A stretch of 19,226 nucleotides of DNA from SAT2750 sp964476375 (GTDB lineage Bacteria; Planctomycetota; Planctomycetia; Pirellulales; Pirellulaceae): assembly GCA_964476375.1 (NCBI GenBank), contig CAYYZW010000007.1, positions 1 through 19,226 on the forward strand, in the 5' to 3' direction. Below, piece by piece: positions 7,951 to 16,383 of this stretch. The notes beneath the pieces were generated by a model that was not told the origin of the DNA, did not search any database, and saw nothing but the letters and a program-made list of their open reading frames with translations. The translations under genes were made by a program, and so were the position numbers. Position 1 is the stretch's first letter. Each line of letters opens with the position of its first letter.

Positions 7951-9024
7951 ATGACGATTACCAGTGTTCTCTTACCGGCGGACAGTCAGCCCGATTCAAA
8001 TGCCCTGGCATCGTTGCGGGATGGGTGTGTTGAAGCGAGGGGATTTACAGGCTCTGCGATCGCAGCGCAGCGGCTCGATACTGAGCTGGCCGTGTACCAG
8101 CTTCAAGGCCTGGTTGGTCCGCTACTGGAACTGGCACGAATCAGGGGCACAATCCAGGAGGATGGTACGATCCTGCGTGCCAATGGTGCCGCGGCAGGAT
8201 CATTCGTCTTGTACCTGCTCGGCCTGGCCGCCCTGAACCCACTGGACCATGGATTCCTGCTGGAACGCTTCGTTGATCCGGATAGCACAATGCAGGACGA
8301 CCTCTGGATCACCTGTAACGTGAGCCAGCCGATCGAACACCTGCCCAGCGGCGATGAATCTGGAGAGGACGGATCTGTTGGTTTGCAGCTCAAGCTCCTC
8401 CCTTGCAAACAGCTTGAGCGGATCGCTAAGCTTGCCGCCCACGTTCAAGCGAGCGTGGCACTGGATGACGCGACAACGTATGAATTGTTGGGACGTGGCG
8501 ATACCAGTGGCATTGATGGCCTGGATTCCTCATCCGACCAGGACAGACTGCGGCAATTCCAGCCAAAGACCTTTGCCGAACTGGCAGCCTTGATTGCTGT
8601 CGGCAACCCTGCAATGAAACTGATCCGGGAACGGCTGCTGGCACGGGACCCGCAGAAGCGTCCCGAAGACGTGGCATACAGCGACAGCAACAGGGACCCG
8701 GATTCGGTGAGTGGTTTCATTCTGTACCAGGAAGAATTGATGCAGATTCTTCACCAGGCAGGGAACTTCACACTGCGCGAGGCCTACGTACTGTTTCGGG
8801 AGATTTGCAAGGGGAATCAGGACCGGGTGGCTGCCGCACGGCGGCAACTGCTCAGCGGCACATCGGAGTCCGGGTCAGGCACGCAGGCATTGGATCTGGT
8901 TGAGGACCTGGCCGCACAGACTCGTTGCAAGGCGCATTGCTACGCCACAGCGTACGACTGCTATGAAGCCGCTTATCTCAAGGCGACCTATCCGAACGAG
9001 TTCAGCGCGGCAATGACGGAGTGA
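7951..9024 (+). CDS. Degenerate DnaE-like protein (Pol III alpha palm and fingers only)
   Basis: The 357-residue product aligns by eye with the core of bacterial DNA polymerase III alpha (over 1,000 residues). RLDTEL (41-46) and NGAAAGSF (78-85) match the RLEYEL...GRGSAAGS region, and LNPLDHGFLLERF (95-107) matches the segment before the catalytic loop. RGDTSGIDGLDSS (182-194), FAELAALIAVGNP (208-220), YQEELMQI (259-266) and AYLKATYPNEFSAA (341-354) match the fingers. The PHP nuclease, thumb, clamp-binding and OB regions are missing. The PDxDxDF catalytic loop reads MQDDLWITC at 114-122, so at most one of the paired aspartates remains. The segment expected to hold the third aspartate is deleted. 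It probably no longer polymerises DNA but may bind primer-template or act as a scaffold. The upstream ribosome binding site is weak. Its TGA overlaps a possible GTG start of the next gene. Confidence 0.75.
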   Translation: MTITSVLLPADSQPDSNALASLRDGCVEARGFTGSAIAAQRLDTELAVYQLQGLVGPLLELARIRGTIQEDGTILRANGAAAGSFVLYLLGLAALNPLDHGFLLERFVDPDSTMQDDLWITCNVSQPIEHLPSGDESGEDGSVGLQLKLLPCKQLERIAKLAAHVQASVALDDATTYELLGRGDTSGIDGLDSSSDQDRLRQFQPKTFAELAALIAVGNPAMKLIRERLLARDPQKRPEDVAYSDSNRDPDSVSGFILYQEELMQILHQAGNFTLREAYVLFREICKGNQDRVAAARRQLLSGTSESGSGTQALDLVEDLAAQTRCKAHCYATAYDCYEAAYLKATYPNEFSAAMTE

Positions 9025-9047
9025 AACAAGGCAACGGGAAAAGAGCG

Positions 9048-9932
9048 ATGTCAAGCAATGAAAAAAGAGACAAGCCAGCTGAGAAGGCTGACGGAGTCGT
9101 TGAAATAGCGTTGACGAAACTCTGCAAGAGGTTCTGCGGATCTCCCACGCGGTTTCTGGAAGAGAAGCACCTGCACAACGAGTTTGATCAGATCCTGCGG
9201 GAACTTGTCAGAAACGACAATCGCTTCTCGGAGACTGTGGAGACTAAAGATAAAATAGAATTCCCGCTGATCATGAACGAATATGCCACAGTCCACCATT
9301 ATTCAAGGGACTCATTCTTCGAAGAACCAATGGACGACAAAGACAAAGAAGAGAGGTGGGGGTCAGGAAGCCTGGACTATGTCTGGCTATGGGATAAGTG
9401 GGTCGGCACAAACAGTTACTGCACGGCAGTTAACAAAGATGCCGATTTTCGCCGTGGCGGCAAAGGTGAGGGAAAGGGAAACCCGCACGACACTGACCGG
9501 TATCTGGTGGTTGTGGAATTCAAGTTTGATCATTACGCCAGTTACATGGCCACAATGGATAAGAAAAACAACGATGACAAGGGAAAACCCCGGCAAAGCT
9601 CAATTACTTCCGCATTGGAAAAGATGAAAAAGGACATGCAGACGGACTTAAACAAGGTCTGCCATGAAGAACCTCCATACGGCCACGTTGTTTACTTTAA
9701 CTCGCGAATTCCATTACCAGAACAAATGGACGAGGCATCACACTCCAAGGACGAACCAACGTCTGTGTCCGACGTGTTCAATACATTGAAACAACCCCGA
9801 GCCAATCACCAGATCATGCTGTGGTATGCACAGGGAGGCGTGAAAAATCGGTTCAACGACGAACAAACATGGGCCGGGAAAACTCGGTGTAAGACATCCA
9901 GCAATTCATCTTGTCAACTAGAAATAGTCTGA
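9048..9932 (+). CDS. Predicted PD-(D/E)XK-like nuclease, unknown family
   Basis: From ATG 9048 the product has 294 residues. A GTG at 9021 that overlaps the preceding stop would add nine. The arrangement of E45 (HNEFDQIL), D110 (GSLDYVWLW) and E157-x-K159 (YLVVVEFKFDHY), each acid on a predicted strand or helix, fits a PD-(D/E)XK nuclease core. Around it is a very charged, lysine-rich sequence without signal peptide or membrane segment, so it is cytoplasmic. No family was recognised. Base use differs from the flanks: three sampled 60-base lines have 38, 45 and 52% G+C against 73% in one sampled line of the next gene, suggesting acquisition. Its stop TGA shares its last base with the ATG of the following cytochrome gene. 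The nuclease assignment is an inference from the motif. Confidence 0.6.
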   Translation: MSSNEKRDKPAEKADGVVEIALTKLCKRFCGSPTRFLEEKHLHNEFDQILRELVRNDNRFSETVETKDKIEFPLIMNEYATVHHYSRDSFFEEPMDDKDKEERWGSGSLDYVWLWDKWVGTNSYCTAVNKDADFRRGGKGEGKGNPHDTDRYLVVVEFKFDHYASYMATMDKKNNDDKGKPRQSSITSALEKMKKDMQTDLNKVCHEEPPYGHVVYFNSRIPLPEQMDEASHSKDEPTSVSDVFNTLKQPRANHQIMLWYAQGGVKNRFNDEQTWAGKTRCKTSSNSSCQLEIV

Positions 9933-12559
9933 TGAAAGCATCAACCCAGGGAAACTCACAGCGGGCCAGGCGAGCCACGCTTTCCACCCTTCTCTCCCTG
10001 GCTTGCGCTGTTGTCGTGCTGCTCGGTCAAGCGACACCTCCGCTGAGGGCAGATAAAAAACCGGCCGCCCTGGAAAAGCTGCTTGCCGAGACCTGCCTCG
10101 TTTGTCACGACCGTGAAAATGCCAAAGGGGGCCTCGACCTTTCAGGCCTGGCATTTCAGCTCGACAGTCAGCCTCTCCGCGAGCGGTGGATACAGGTTCA
10201 CGATCGAGTGGCCCGGGGAGAAATGCCGCCGGCAGACACCGTGCTGGCCGATGAAAAACGCCAGGCACTGCTTCACCTGCTCGATGACGCCATCGGCAGC
10301 GCAGATCGTGCTGAAGTCGATCTCAACGGCCGCGGCATGATGCGGCGTTTGAATCGCGAAGAATACGAACAGAATTTGAGGGACCTGCTCGAGCTACCAC
10401 GACTGGACATTCGCGACATGCTGCCGGAGGATCGCGAGGCACACGGTTTCAACAAGACTGCCTCTGTACTGGACGTCTCACGAGTGCAACTGGCCGCCTA
10501 TTTTGATGCTGCCGACACCGCCCTTCGAGAGGCCATGGCCGTTAAATCGACTCCTCCTCCAGTCACACAATACCGCGCGATCGGCAGGCAGCTGTTCTCG
10601 GGAACTGCCACGTTTGGTGGCCGTCAGGCCATGTTCTTTGCCAGGGATAACCAGGCCGTTGACAACGAGGTTCTCGAAAAACTGGGCACCGATCCCACAC
10701 TCGAGGTTGCCATCTTCCGATCAGCTCACTGGCCCTACTACGGGTACCCTCGTGGATTTATCGCCTCTCTTGCCGGTCAGTACCGGGTCCGGTTCTCAGC
10801 ACGCGCCGTGCTCCAGGCGGAGAGGTTCACTCTCAAGCCCGCCGTGGACCCGGTTCCGATGACATTCCGGGCTCGCAAGCCGAGTGGCCCGGATGTCTCC
10901 GGGGACGTTCGTGCGACCGGCGGATGGATGGATATTCAACCGGAAAAGAGGGTCTTTGAGACCACCGTCGAGTTGCTTCCCGGCGAGACGTTTGAATTCA
11001 GTCTGCTCGGGCTGCCAGTCCCCCTCGCCCGGAATGTAGACGGCGGCCCCCCCACGTACCGGTATCCACCCTTTCCTGAAGGTGGCCAGCCGGGCGTCGC
11101 CATCCAGTGGCTCGAGGTGGAAGGGCCGATACCCCCGGAATCGTGGCCGCCGGCATCCCATCGAGTGCTTTTTGACGACCTCGCTCCGGAGGTCGTATCC
11201 AGCCATCCCGGCCAGGACGCGCGAAGGCTGCTCAAGCGGTTCATCCAGGCCGCGGCACGCGAGCCTGTCTCCAGGGAAACGCTCGGTCGATACGAAAAAC
11301 TGGTCGAGGTCAGACTCGGCGAGGGAGCCTCCTTTCCTGAAGCGATGCTCAGCGCTTATACCGGCTTTCTCACCTCAGGCCACTTCCTCTATCTTCGCAC
11401 GCCGTCGAACCGCTCGACACGACAACTTCAGCACTATGCAATTGCATCCCGACTTTCCCATTTCCTCACCAACACGCGTCCCGACAGGGCTCTCATGGAA
11501 CTGGCCCGTGACAAGAAAATGCGTGACCAGGATACCCTCGGCAGGACCACCGACCGGCTGATTGCAAGTCCTGGATTTGAGCGGTTCATCCTCAACTTCA
11601 CCGATTACTGGCTCAGCCTGCGCCACATCAAGCGAAACGAACCGGACATCCGCCTCTACCCCGAGTACCGGTTCGACAACTACCTGGTGGAATCCATGGG
11701 GCGGGAATCTCGCTTGTTCTTCACGGCCATGGTACGGGACAACCTGCCGGTATCGGGCATCGTCGATACGGACTTTGTCCTGGCGAATGACCGGCTTGCC
11801 CGGCACTATGGGCTGGCACCGCTTTCCGGATCCCAGCTACGCAGGATCCCCCTGCCAGAGAACAGTCCCTACGGGGGACTGCTGACGCAGGCCGCCGTAC
11901 TCAAGGTCACGGCCAACGGCACTTCTACATCGCCTGTTATCCGCGGCGCATGGATCATGGATCGACTCCTTGGCCAGCCTCCCCCGCCGCCGCCGGAAAG
12001 TGTGCCGGCCGTCGAGCCGGATGTCCGTGGAGCCCGGACCATTCGACAACTTCTGGCACTCCATGCCAATGACGAGAGTTGCAAGGCATGCCATGCACGT
12101 TTTGATCCTGTTGGCCTTGCACTGGAGAGTTTTGACATCCTCGGCGCCTGGCGTACAAGGTACCGGGCGATTGAAAAGACTGATCGATCCCCACCCCCTT
12201 CAGCAGGGATCGATTCGCCCCTGCCAGGGAAACAGGTAAGTGGAATTGACCGTACCGGGCACGATTTTGTCTACAGGGTTACTCACCCGGTCGATACAAG
12301 CGGCCGCTTGCGTGATGGCGATACCTTTGCCGACATTCATGACCTGAAGCGGATTCTCCTTGCGAACCCACGTCAACTGGCTCGCAACCTCCTGCACCGG
12401 TTGATCGTCTACTCGACCGGAACACCCGTGCGATTCTCCGACCGCGAGGTTATCGAGCAGGCCCTGGATCGTTGCGAGCCGAACCAATACCGCGTCCGCG
12501 ATCTGATTCACGCCCTGGTCCAGAGCAGGATTTTCCTGGGTGAGGAGATCCGACGATGA
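9932..12559 (+). CDS. DUF1587/1592/1588/1585 cytochrome-like exported protein
   Basis: The 875-residue product begins with a signal peptide (LLSLACAVVVLLGQATPPLRA). A planctomycete cytochrome-c-like segment follows with heme motif CLVCH at 55-59 and GEMPPADT further on. The DUF1587 block reads RRLNREEYEQNLRDLLEL. A beta-rich domain, DUF1595 (FIQAAAREPVSRETLGRY) and DUF1592 follow. The DUF1588 block contains GTSTSPVIRGAWIMDRLLG and a second heme motif CKACH at 717-721. DUF1585 ends the protein (LARNLLHRLIVYSTGTPV). Members are presumed periplasmic multi-domain electron-transfer proteins of unknown substrate. An in-frame TTG at 9911 is an alternative start, but ATG 9932 directly precedes the signal peptide. 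No good ribosome binding site is visible, so coupling to the upstream gene is possible. The 3' end overlaps the DUF1552 gene by four bases. Confidence 0.92.
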   Translation: MKASTQGNSQRARRATLSTLLSLACAVVVLLGQATPPLRADKKPAALEKLLAETCLVCHDRENAKGGLDLSGLAFQLDSQPLRERWIQVHDRVARGEMPPADTVLADEKRQALLHLLDDAIGSADRAEVDLNGRGMMRRLNREEYEQNLRDLLELPRLDIRDMLPEDREAHGFNKTASVLDVSRVQLAAYFDAADTALREAMAVKSTPPPVTQYRAIGRQLFSGTATFGGRQAMFFARDNQAVDNEVLEKLGTDPTLEVAIFRSAHWPYYGYPRGFIASLAGQYRVRFSARAVLQAERFTLKPAVDPVPMTFRARKPSGPDVSGDVRATGGWMDIQPEKRVFETTVELLPGETFEFSLLGLPVPLARNVDGGPPTYRYPPFPEGGQPGVAIQWLEVEGPIPPESWPPASHRVLFDDLAPEVVSSHPGQDARRLLKRFIQAAAREPVSRETLGRYEKLVEVRLGEGASFPEAMLSAYTGFLTSGHFLYLRTPSNRSTRQLQHYAIASRLSHFLTNTRPDRALMELARDKKMRDQDTLGRTTDRLIASPGFERFILNFTDYWLSLRHIKRNEPDIRLYPEYRFDNYLVESMGRESRLFFTAMVRDNLPVSGIVDTDFVLANDRLARHYGLAPLSGSQLRRIPLPENSPYGGLLTQAAVLKVTANGTSTSPVIRGAWIMDRLLGQPPPPPPESVPAVEPDVRGARTIRQLLALHANDESCKACHARFDPVGLALESFDILGAWRTRYRAIEKTDRSPPPSAGIDSPLPGKQVSGIDRTGHDFVYRVTHPVDTSGRLRDGDTFADIHDLKRILLANPRQLARNLLHRLIVYSTGTPVRFSDREVIEQALDRCEPNQYRVRDLIHALVQSRIFLGEEIRR

Positions 12560-13848
12560 CCACGCGTCACCTTCTCACACGCCGCCGATTCCTCCAGGGT
12601 GCCGGAGTGAGCCTGGCACTGCCGCTGCTCGAATCGATGCAGCGGGTTTTCGCCGATCCCGCCCCCCGCGTCCCCCCCCAGCGCATGCTCCTGATCTCAA
12701 ACAACCTTGGCATCCTGCCAGGGCGATTTTTCCCGGCCGACACGGGACCGGGATACGAGCTCTCACCTTACCTGCAGGAGCTGGCCGATTACCGTGATGA
12801 CTTTACCGTCATCAGTGGGCTCTCTCACCCCGACGTTGACGGCGGTCACAGCACGGAGAACTGCTTTCTGACCGCGGCCCGGGGCCCAACCAAGAGTGGT
12901 TTTCGCAATTCCATTTCACTTGACCAGTTTGCCGCCGAACAACTTGGCCCGGTTACTCGATTCCCCACGCTGAACCTCGGCGTGAATATTGACAAGGCCA
13001 ATCGCAGCCTGGCCTGGACTCGCGAGGGAGCACTGCTGCCTGCAGAAGACAGCGCAGAAAACCTGTTCCGAAAGATGTTCGTCCAGGAGGACCGGGCCTC
13101 CCAGGAAAAACAACTCGAACGACTACAGCGAAAGAGCAGCATCCTCGACACGCTGGGAGAGGATGCCCGGCGATTGCGTCGCAGGCTCGGGCGTGATGAT
13201 CAATCACGGCTTGACCAGTACCTCGTCTCAGTGCGGGAGGTCGAGCAGCGCCTGCAGCTGGCTCGCACATGGCATGCACGGCCGAAACCGACAACCGACC
13301 AGGGGCAACCGACCGACATCCATGATCAAAAACTTTTCTTCGAGAAGTTCGAGCTGATGCTGTCGATGGCTCGCCTTGCCCTGGAATCCGATTCGACGCG
13401 GATCGTGACCTTGATGGTGGACGCCTTTGCAACACCTGTATTCCAGTTACATCCGGACCAGCACACCAGCGAAGGCTATCACAACCTGAGCCATCACGGG
13501 CAGGCGGAAGACAAGCTTCAGCAACTTGTGGATGCCGATCATCAACAGATGGCCCTGCTTGCCAGGCTTCTCGGGCAACTCGCCCGGATTCAGGAAGGGG
13601 ATGCGAGATTACTTGATCGAACCATGCTGCTGTTCGGCAGCAACATGGGCAACGCCAATACCCACGTGAACACCAACCTGCCAATCCTGATTGCGGGCGG
13701 GGGGTTCCAGCACGGCCAGCATCGTGCCTTTCGACACGATAATAACCAGCCGCTCTGCAATCTCTTTGTCACCATGCTACAGAACATGGACATTGAAACC
13801 GATCGATTCGGCTCCAGTCGCGGCACCCTAAATGAACTCCAGGGGTAA
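12556..13848 (+). CDS. DUF1552 family protein with Tat signal
   Basis: The 430-residue product opens with a twin-arginine signal (TRRRFLQGAGVSLALPLLES) and is therefore exported folded. Characteristic DUF1552 features are RMLLISNNLGILPGRFFP near the start, the SGLSHPDVDGGHS block, FNSISLDQ-like RNSISLDQFAAEQ, and the C-terminal LLFGSNMGNANTHVNTNLPILIAGGG. The family is almost always encoded next to a DUF1592-type cytochrome, as here, with an ATGA start/stop overlap that implies translational coupling. It shares a distant resemblance to alkaline-phosphatase/sulfatase-like DUF1501 proteins, but no activity is established. The full family length is present. Confidence 0.93.
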   Translation: MTTRHLLTRRRFLQGAGVSLALPLLESMQRVFADPAPRVPPQRMLLISNNLGILPGRFFPADTGPGYELSPYLQELADYRDDFTVISGLSHPDVDGGHSTENCFLTAARGPTKSGFRNSISLDQFAAEQLGPVTRFPTLNLGVNIDKANRSLAWTREGALLPAEDSAENLFRKMFVQEDRASQEKQLERLQRKSSILDTLGEDARRLRRRLGRDDQSRLDQYLVSVREVEQRLQLARTWHARPKPTTDQGQPTDIHDQKLFFEKFELMLSMARLALESDSTRIVTLMVDAFATPVFQLHPDQHTSEGYHNLSHHGQAEDKLQQLVDADHQQMALLARLLGQLARIQEGDARLLDRTMLLFGSNMGNANTHVNTNLPILIAGGGFQHGQHRAFRHDNNQPLCNLFVTMLQNMDIETDRFGSSRGTLNELQG

Positions 13849-13944
13849 ACGGAAACAGGCATCTGACTTCCCGCAACCTGGACAGCTGAACTGAATCGTG
13901 GCAGGCACAGGCCAAAAGATCTGCCCTTGCGGCAGTGGATGTCG

Positions 13945-16233
13945 CTAGGGCATCTTCCACGTCGCTGCAGGGGTATATTTTGGATTGCGCAGCACGCCTT
14001 CCGGGGATACTTCCCAGCAGGCAACATCGGCGTCGGTGGTGACCGATCCAATCGTGCGAGTTTCCCCGGAGTAGTTGACAAAAAAGACCTGCCGCGAGTT
14101 GTCCACGAAATGGATCTCGAGGGCCGTGGCGTCGTGGTCAGGAACTGCCTGCTGGCCGTCGTTCACGGTCAGCCGCCGGATCGCGGTCATTGTGGAACTC
14201 GTCGATGCACGCCACGGTTCCTGCACGGTGGCAAAAACGGTTGCCTTCCCCTGGCGCCGGAGCATCAGATAATCAATTTCGCTCCCGACCGATTCGTTCA
14301 TGGGGATGCCGTAGAGGGAGACGGTTGTTTCTTTCGCCGGGAGTGCCCAGACCCGGACATGGGCACTCTCGTGCAACAGCGCCGTCGACTGTTTTTTGGG
14401 AGGCTTGGTTCGAGGAGCATTATCCCAGCGAACCCGGACCACGCCGTCGGTCACCTGGGAACGCGGTTTGCGGGCAAAACGCAAGACGCCTCCCGGGCTG
14501 AGCTGCTCGACAGGTGCAAGGGCAAGCCCCTCCGGCTGCGCCATGCCAAAAGAGTGAAACATCCAGTCGTATTGATGGGTGGTGTCGGAGTTGCAGAGGT
14601 GCAGATCGACGATTCCAAAGGGCGTGGTAAAGACGGTCCGTCGCATCTCGATTCCCTTGTAAATCCGGGTCGACTCGGCATCCACCCACTGGATGTCTGC
14701 ATCGGCAAAAGAACCTCGCAGGCTACCGACAGGAACCGCGCCGGAGCTGGCAAACTGGTTGCGACCGTCGGCCACGACCACGTTGTGCGCATAGCTGGAG
14801 GTGTAGAGGCTCATCAGTTCCCCCAGCTTTCCATAACCGTACTCCATCGACGTGATCTGGCCGTTGAAGGATGGAATGGTCGCCAGCTTGGCCGGGTGTC
14901 CGTGGGAACGTCCACCATAGAGGCCATAGTCGAAGATGACCTCCTTCCAGTCGATTGGCTCGGCGACGGTCCGGTTGCGGAGGATCGCCATCCCCTTGAT
15001 CGGTGCGATGTAGAGATGCGGCCAGAGCTTTTCCAGTGGCAGGTTACCGTCGACGTATTCCTGCCGCATCAGTGTTGCCTTGTTGTCCTCTGGGCTGCTG
15101 TTCACCCGCTGGGCGGCGGCGATCATGGCAGGCCAGGCGCCGTAACGGGGATCCTTGTAGAGTTTCTCGGCCCAGGCGTATTGCTGGGGACTGGGACAGC
15201 CGAAACCGGCTCCCAGGCCATTGAGGTTAACACCCCCCCCATCGTCGATATTCGGGAAACCACCACCGGCAAAAATAAAATGGGGATGGGCCAGGAAGCA
15301 GTTGCGGAGGGCCAGGTTCCCCGACATGTCCAGGCCATGCGCGTGAAGTGTTTCCATGAAGCCAACGTAACTGCCAACGCCGCCGTAGCTGCCGATCGAG
15401 CACTGGTGGATGCCATCGTCGAGGACGACCCCCTTGAAGATGTCGTAAAATAACTGCAGACCCTCGACCGGGGCCGGGTCGCCGAGGACGCGACCCATCG
15501 GCAGGTACGGCATGTCTTCCTTGTTGACCGCGGCAAAGTAAGCCGGTTCCTCGAAGAGCGGGCCGCTCATCCCCTCGTACATTCCCCAGCGGACAATATT
15601 GTGTTCCAGGATGCAGCGCTGCTCGGCTGTCAGTCCATCCCAGAGCAGGTCCAGGACATAGATCCCCATGGCATGGTAGTAGCGAGGTCCGAATTTTGGC
15701 AGGTAACGTCCGCCGATGCGACCACCCCACCAGTCCCGATCCTCCCGGTTCAGCACGTAGTTAAAGTGCTTGGTCAGCCCGGTATATTTGCGTGCAAAAA
15801 TCGAGGCCATCTGAAAGGCCTTGTCGGCGTAACGTTTGTCGCCGGTAAGATAGTAAGCCTCGGCCAGCAGCGTGATCCCGGCGTGACTGGAACGACCCAG
15901 CGACGTCTCCCGGTAAGGGGCTGCCCCGGAAATGCCATGCCCCATCATGGACTTCCAGCGGGTGTCACGCAGCGATCCAATCAGGTCGTTGTCTTTACCA
16001 GCCACGTACGTTTTGCGGTAGGTTTCGGTCTTCCCTTTTTGAGGTGGGCCTTCCACCGTTAGTGAAGTCACCAGGTCAATATCACCCGACGGCGCGATCT
16101 GCTTGACCTGGGGTGTCTTGTGCCAGAGGCCGGAATACTCAATTCCCATCCGCTCCCAGCCACTGCCATAACCGTTGTGTTCGGAAGGGCCGTCCGGAAG
16201 GTATTGCTCGATTTCTGCAGCGCTCATTGTCAT
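13945..16233 (-). CDS. Heparinase II/III-like polysaccharide lyase, downstream part of an interrupted gene
   Basis: This 762-residue frame holds an alpha/alpha-toroid region (about 100-400, with YYLTGDKRYADKAFQ and YYHAMGIYVLDLLWDGL) and a heparinase II/III-type beta-sandwich. The hallmarks are GGRSHGHPAKL at 440-450 and YAHNVVVADGRNQ at 481-493. Such enzymes cleave uronic-acid glycans (heparin, alginate and others) by beta-elimination, normally in the periplasm. This frame begins MTMSAAEIEQY without signal peptide. The nearest GGAGG is 14 bases before its ATG, too far for good initiation. The frame is open upstream of that ATG for 49 more codons, to the TGA at 16381, beyond which the same frame continues into a secreted N-terminal module. 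It is therefore best read as the catalytic half of one large lyase broken by a nonsense codon. Independent translation is the alternative. Confidence 0.75.
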   Translation of the reverse strand: MTMSAAEIEQYLPDGPSEHNGYGSGWERMGIEYSGLWHKTPQVKQIAPSGDIDLVTSLTVEGPPQKGKTETYRKTYVAGKDNDLIGSLRDTRWKSMMGHGISGAAPYRETSLGRSSHAGITLLAEAYYLTGDKRYADKAFQMASIFARKYTGLTKHFNYVLNREDRDWWGGRIGGRYLPKFGPRYYHAMGIYVLDLLWDGLTAEQRCILEHNIVRWGMYEGMSGPLFEEPAYFAAVNKEDMPYLPMGRVLGDPAPVEGLQLFYDIFKGVVLDDGIHQCSIGSYGGVGSYVGFMETLHAHGLDMSGNLALRNCFLAHPHFIFAGGGFPNIDDGGGVNLNGLGAGFGCPSPQQYAWAEKLYKDPRYGAWPAMIAAAQRVNSSPEDNKATLMRQEYVDGNLPLEKLWPHLYIAPIKGMAILRNRTVAEPIDWKEVIFDYGLYGGRSHGHPAKLATIPSFNGQITSMEYGYGKLGELMSLYTSSYAHNVVVADGRNQFASSGAVPVGSLRGSFADADIQWVDAESTRIYKGIEMRRTVFTTPFGIVDLHLCNSDTTHQYDWMFHSFGMAQPEGLALAPVEQLSPGGVLRFARKPRSQVTDGVVRVRWDNAPRTKPPKKQSTALLHESAHVRVWALPAKETTVSLYGIPMNESVGSEIDYLMLRRQGKATVFATVQEPWRASTSSTMTAIRRLTVNDGQQAVPDHDATALEIHFVDNSRQVFFVNYSGETRTIGSVTTDADVACWEVSPEGVLRNPKYTPAATWKMP

Positions 16234-16380
16234 CCAGAGATCGAGGGCCTCCAGACGCTCGCCGGCAAACTCGCGGGGAAACCCTTTGACGGGCTGTCCC
16301 GGTGTACTGAGAGTCGTATTGCGCGATCGGATCCACTGTTGCAGCTCGGGTGTCAGGCCCGCGGGATCACGGTTTTTGAG

Positions 16381-16383
16381 TCA
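16381..16383 (-). other. In-frame TGA separating two halves of one lyase frame
   Basis: On the minus strand a TGA at 16383-16381 interrupts a frame that is otherwise open from the ATG at 18171 to the TAG at 13945 (about 1,409 codons). The 49 codons after it contain no ATG, GTG or TTG and read like normal protein (DPAGLTPELQQWIRSRN). A CGA-to-TGA transition would explain it. Confidence 0.7.

Noticed and set aside
13921..13935. Hairpin CTGCC-loop-GGCAG between the convergent genes as a terminator
   Set aside because: The stem is only five base pairs and no T-tract follows on either strand.
13927..15453. A 508-residue plus-strand open frame opposite the heparinase-like gene
   Set aside because: It is antisense to a frame with clear lyase motifs, has a composition typical of high-G+C shadow frames, and shows no domain.
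16345..16383. Selenocysteine insertion at the in-frame TGA
   Set aside because: Only a weak 4-base-pair stem follows the TGA, there is no reason to expect selenocysteine in this non-catalytic linker, and a nonsense mutation is simpler.
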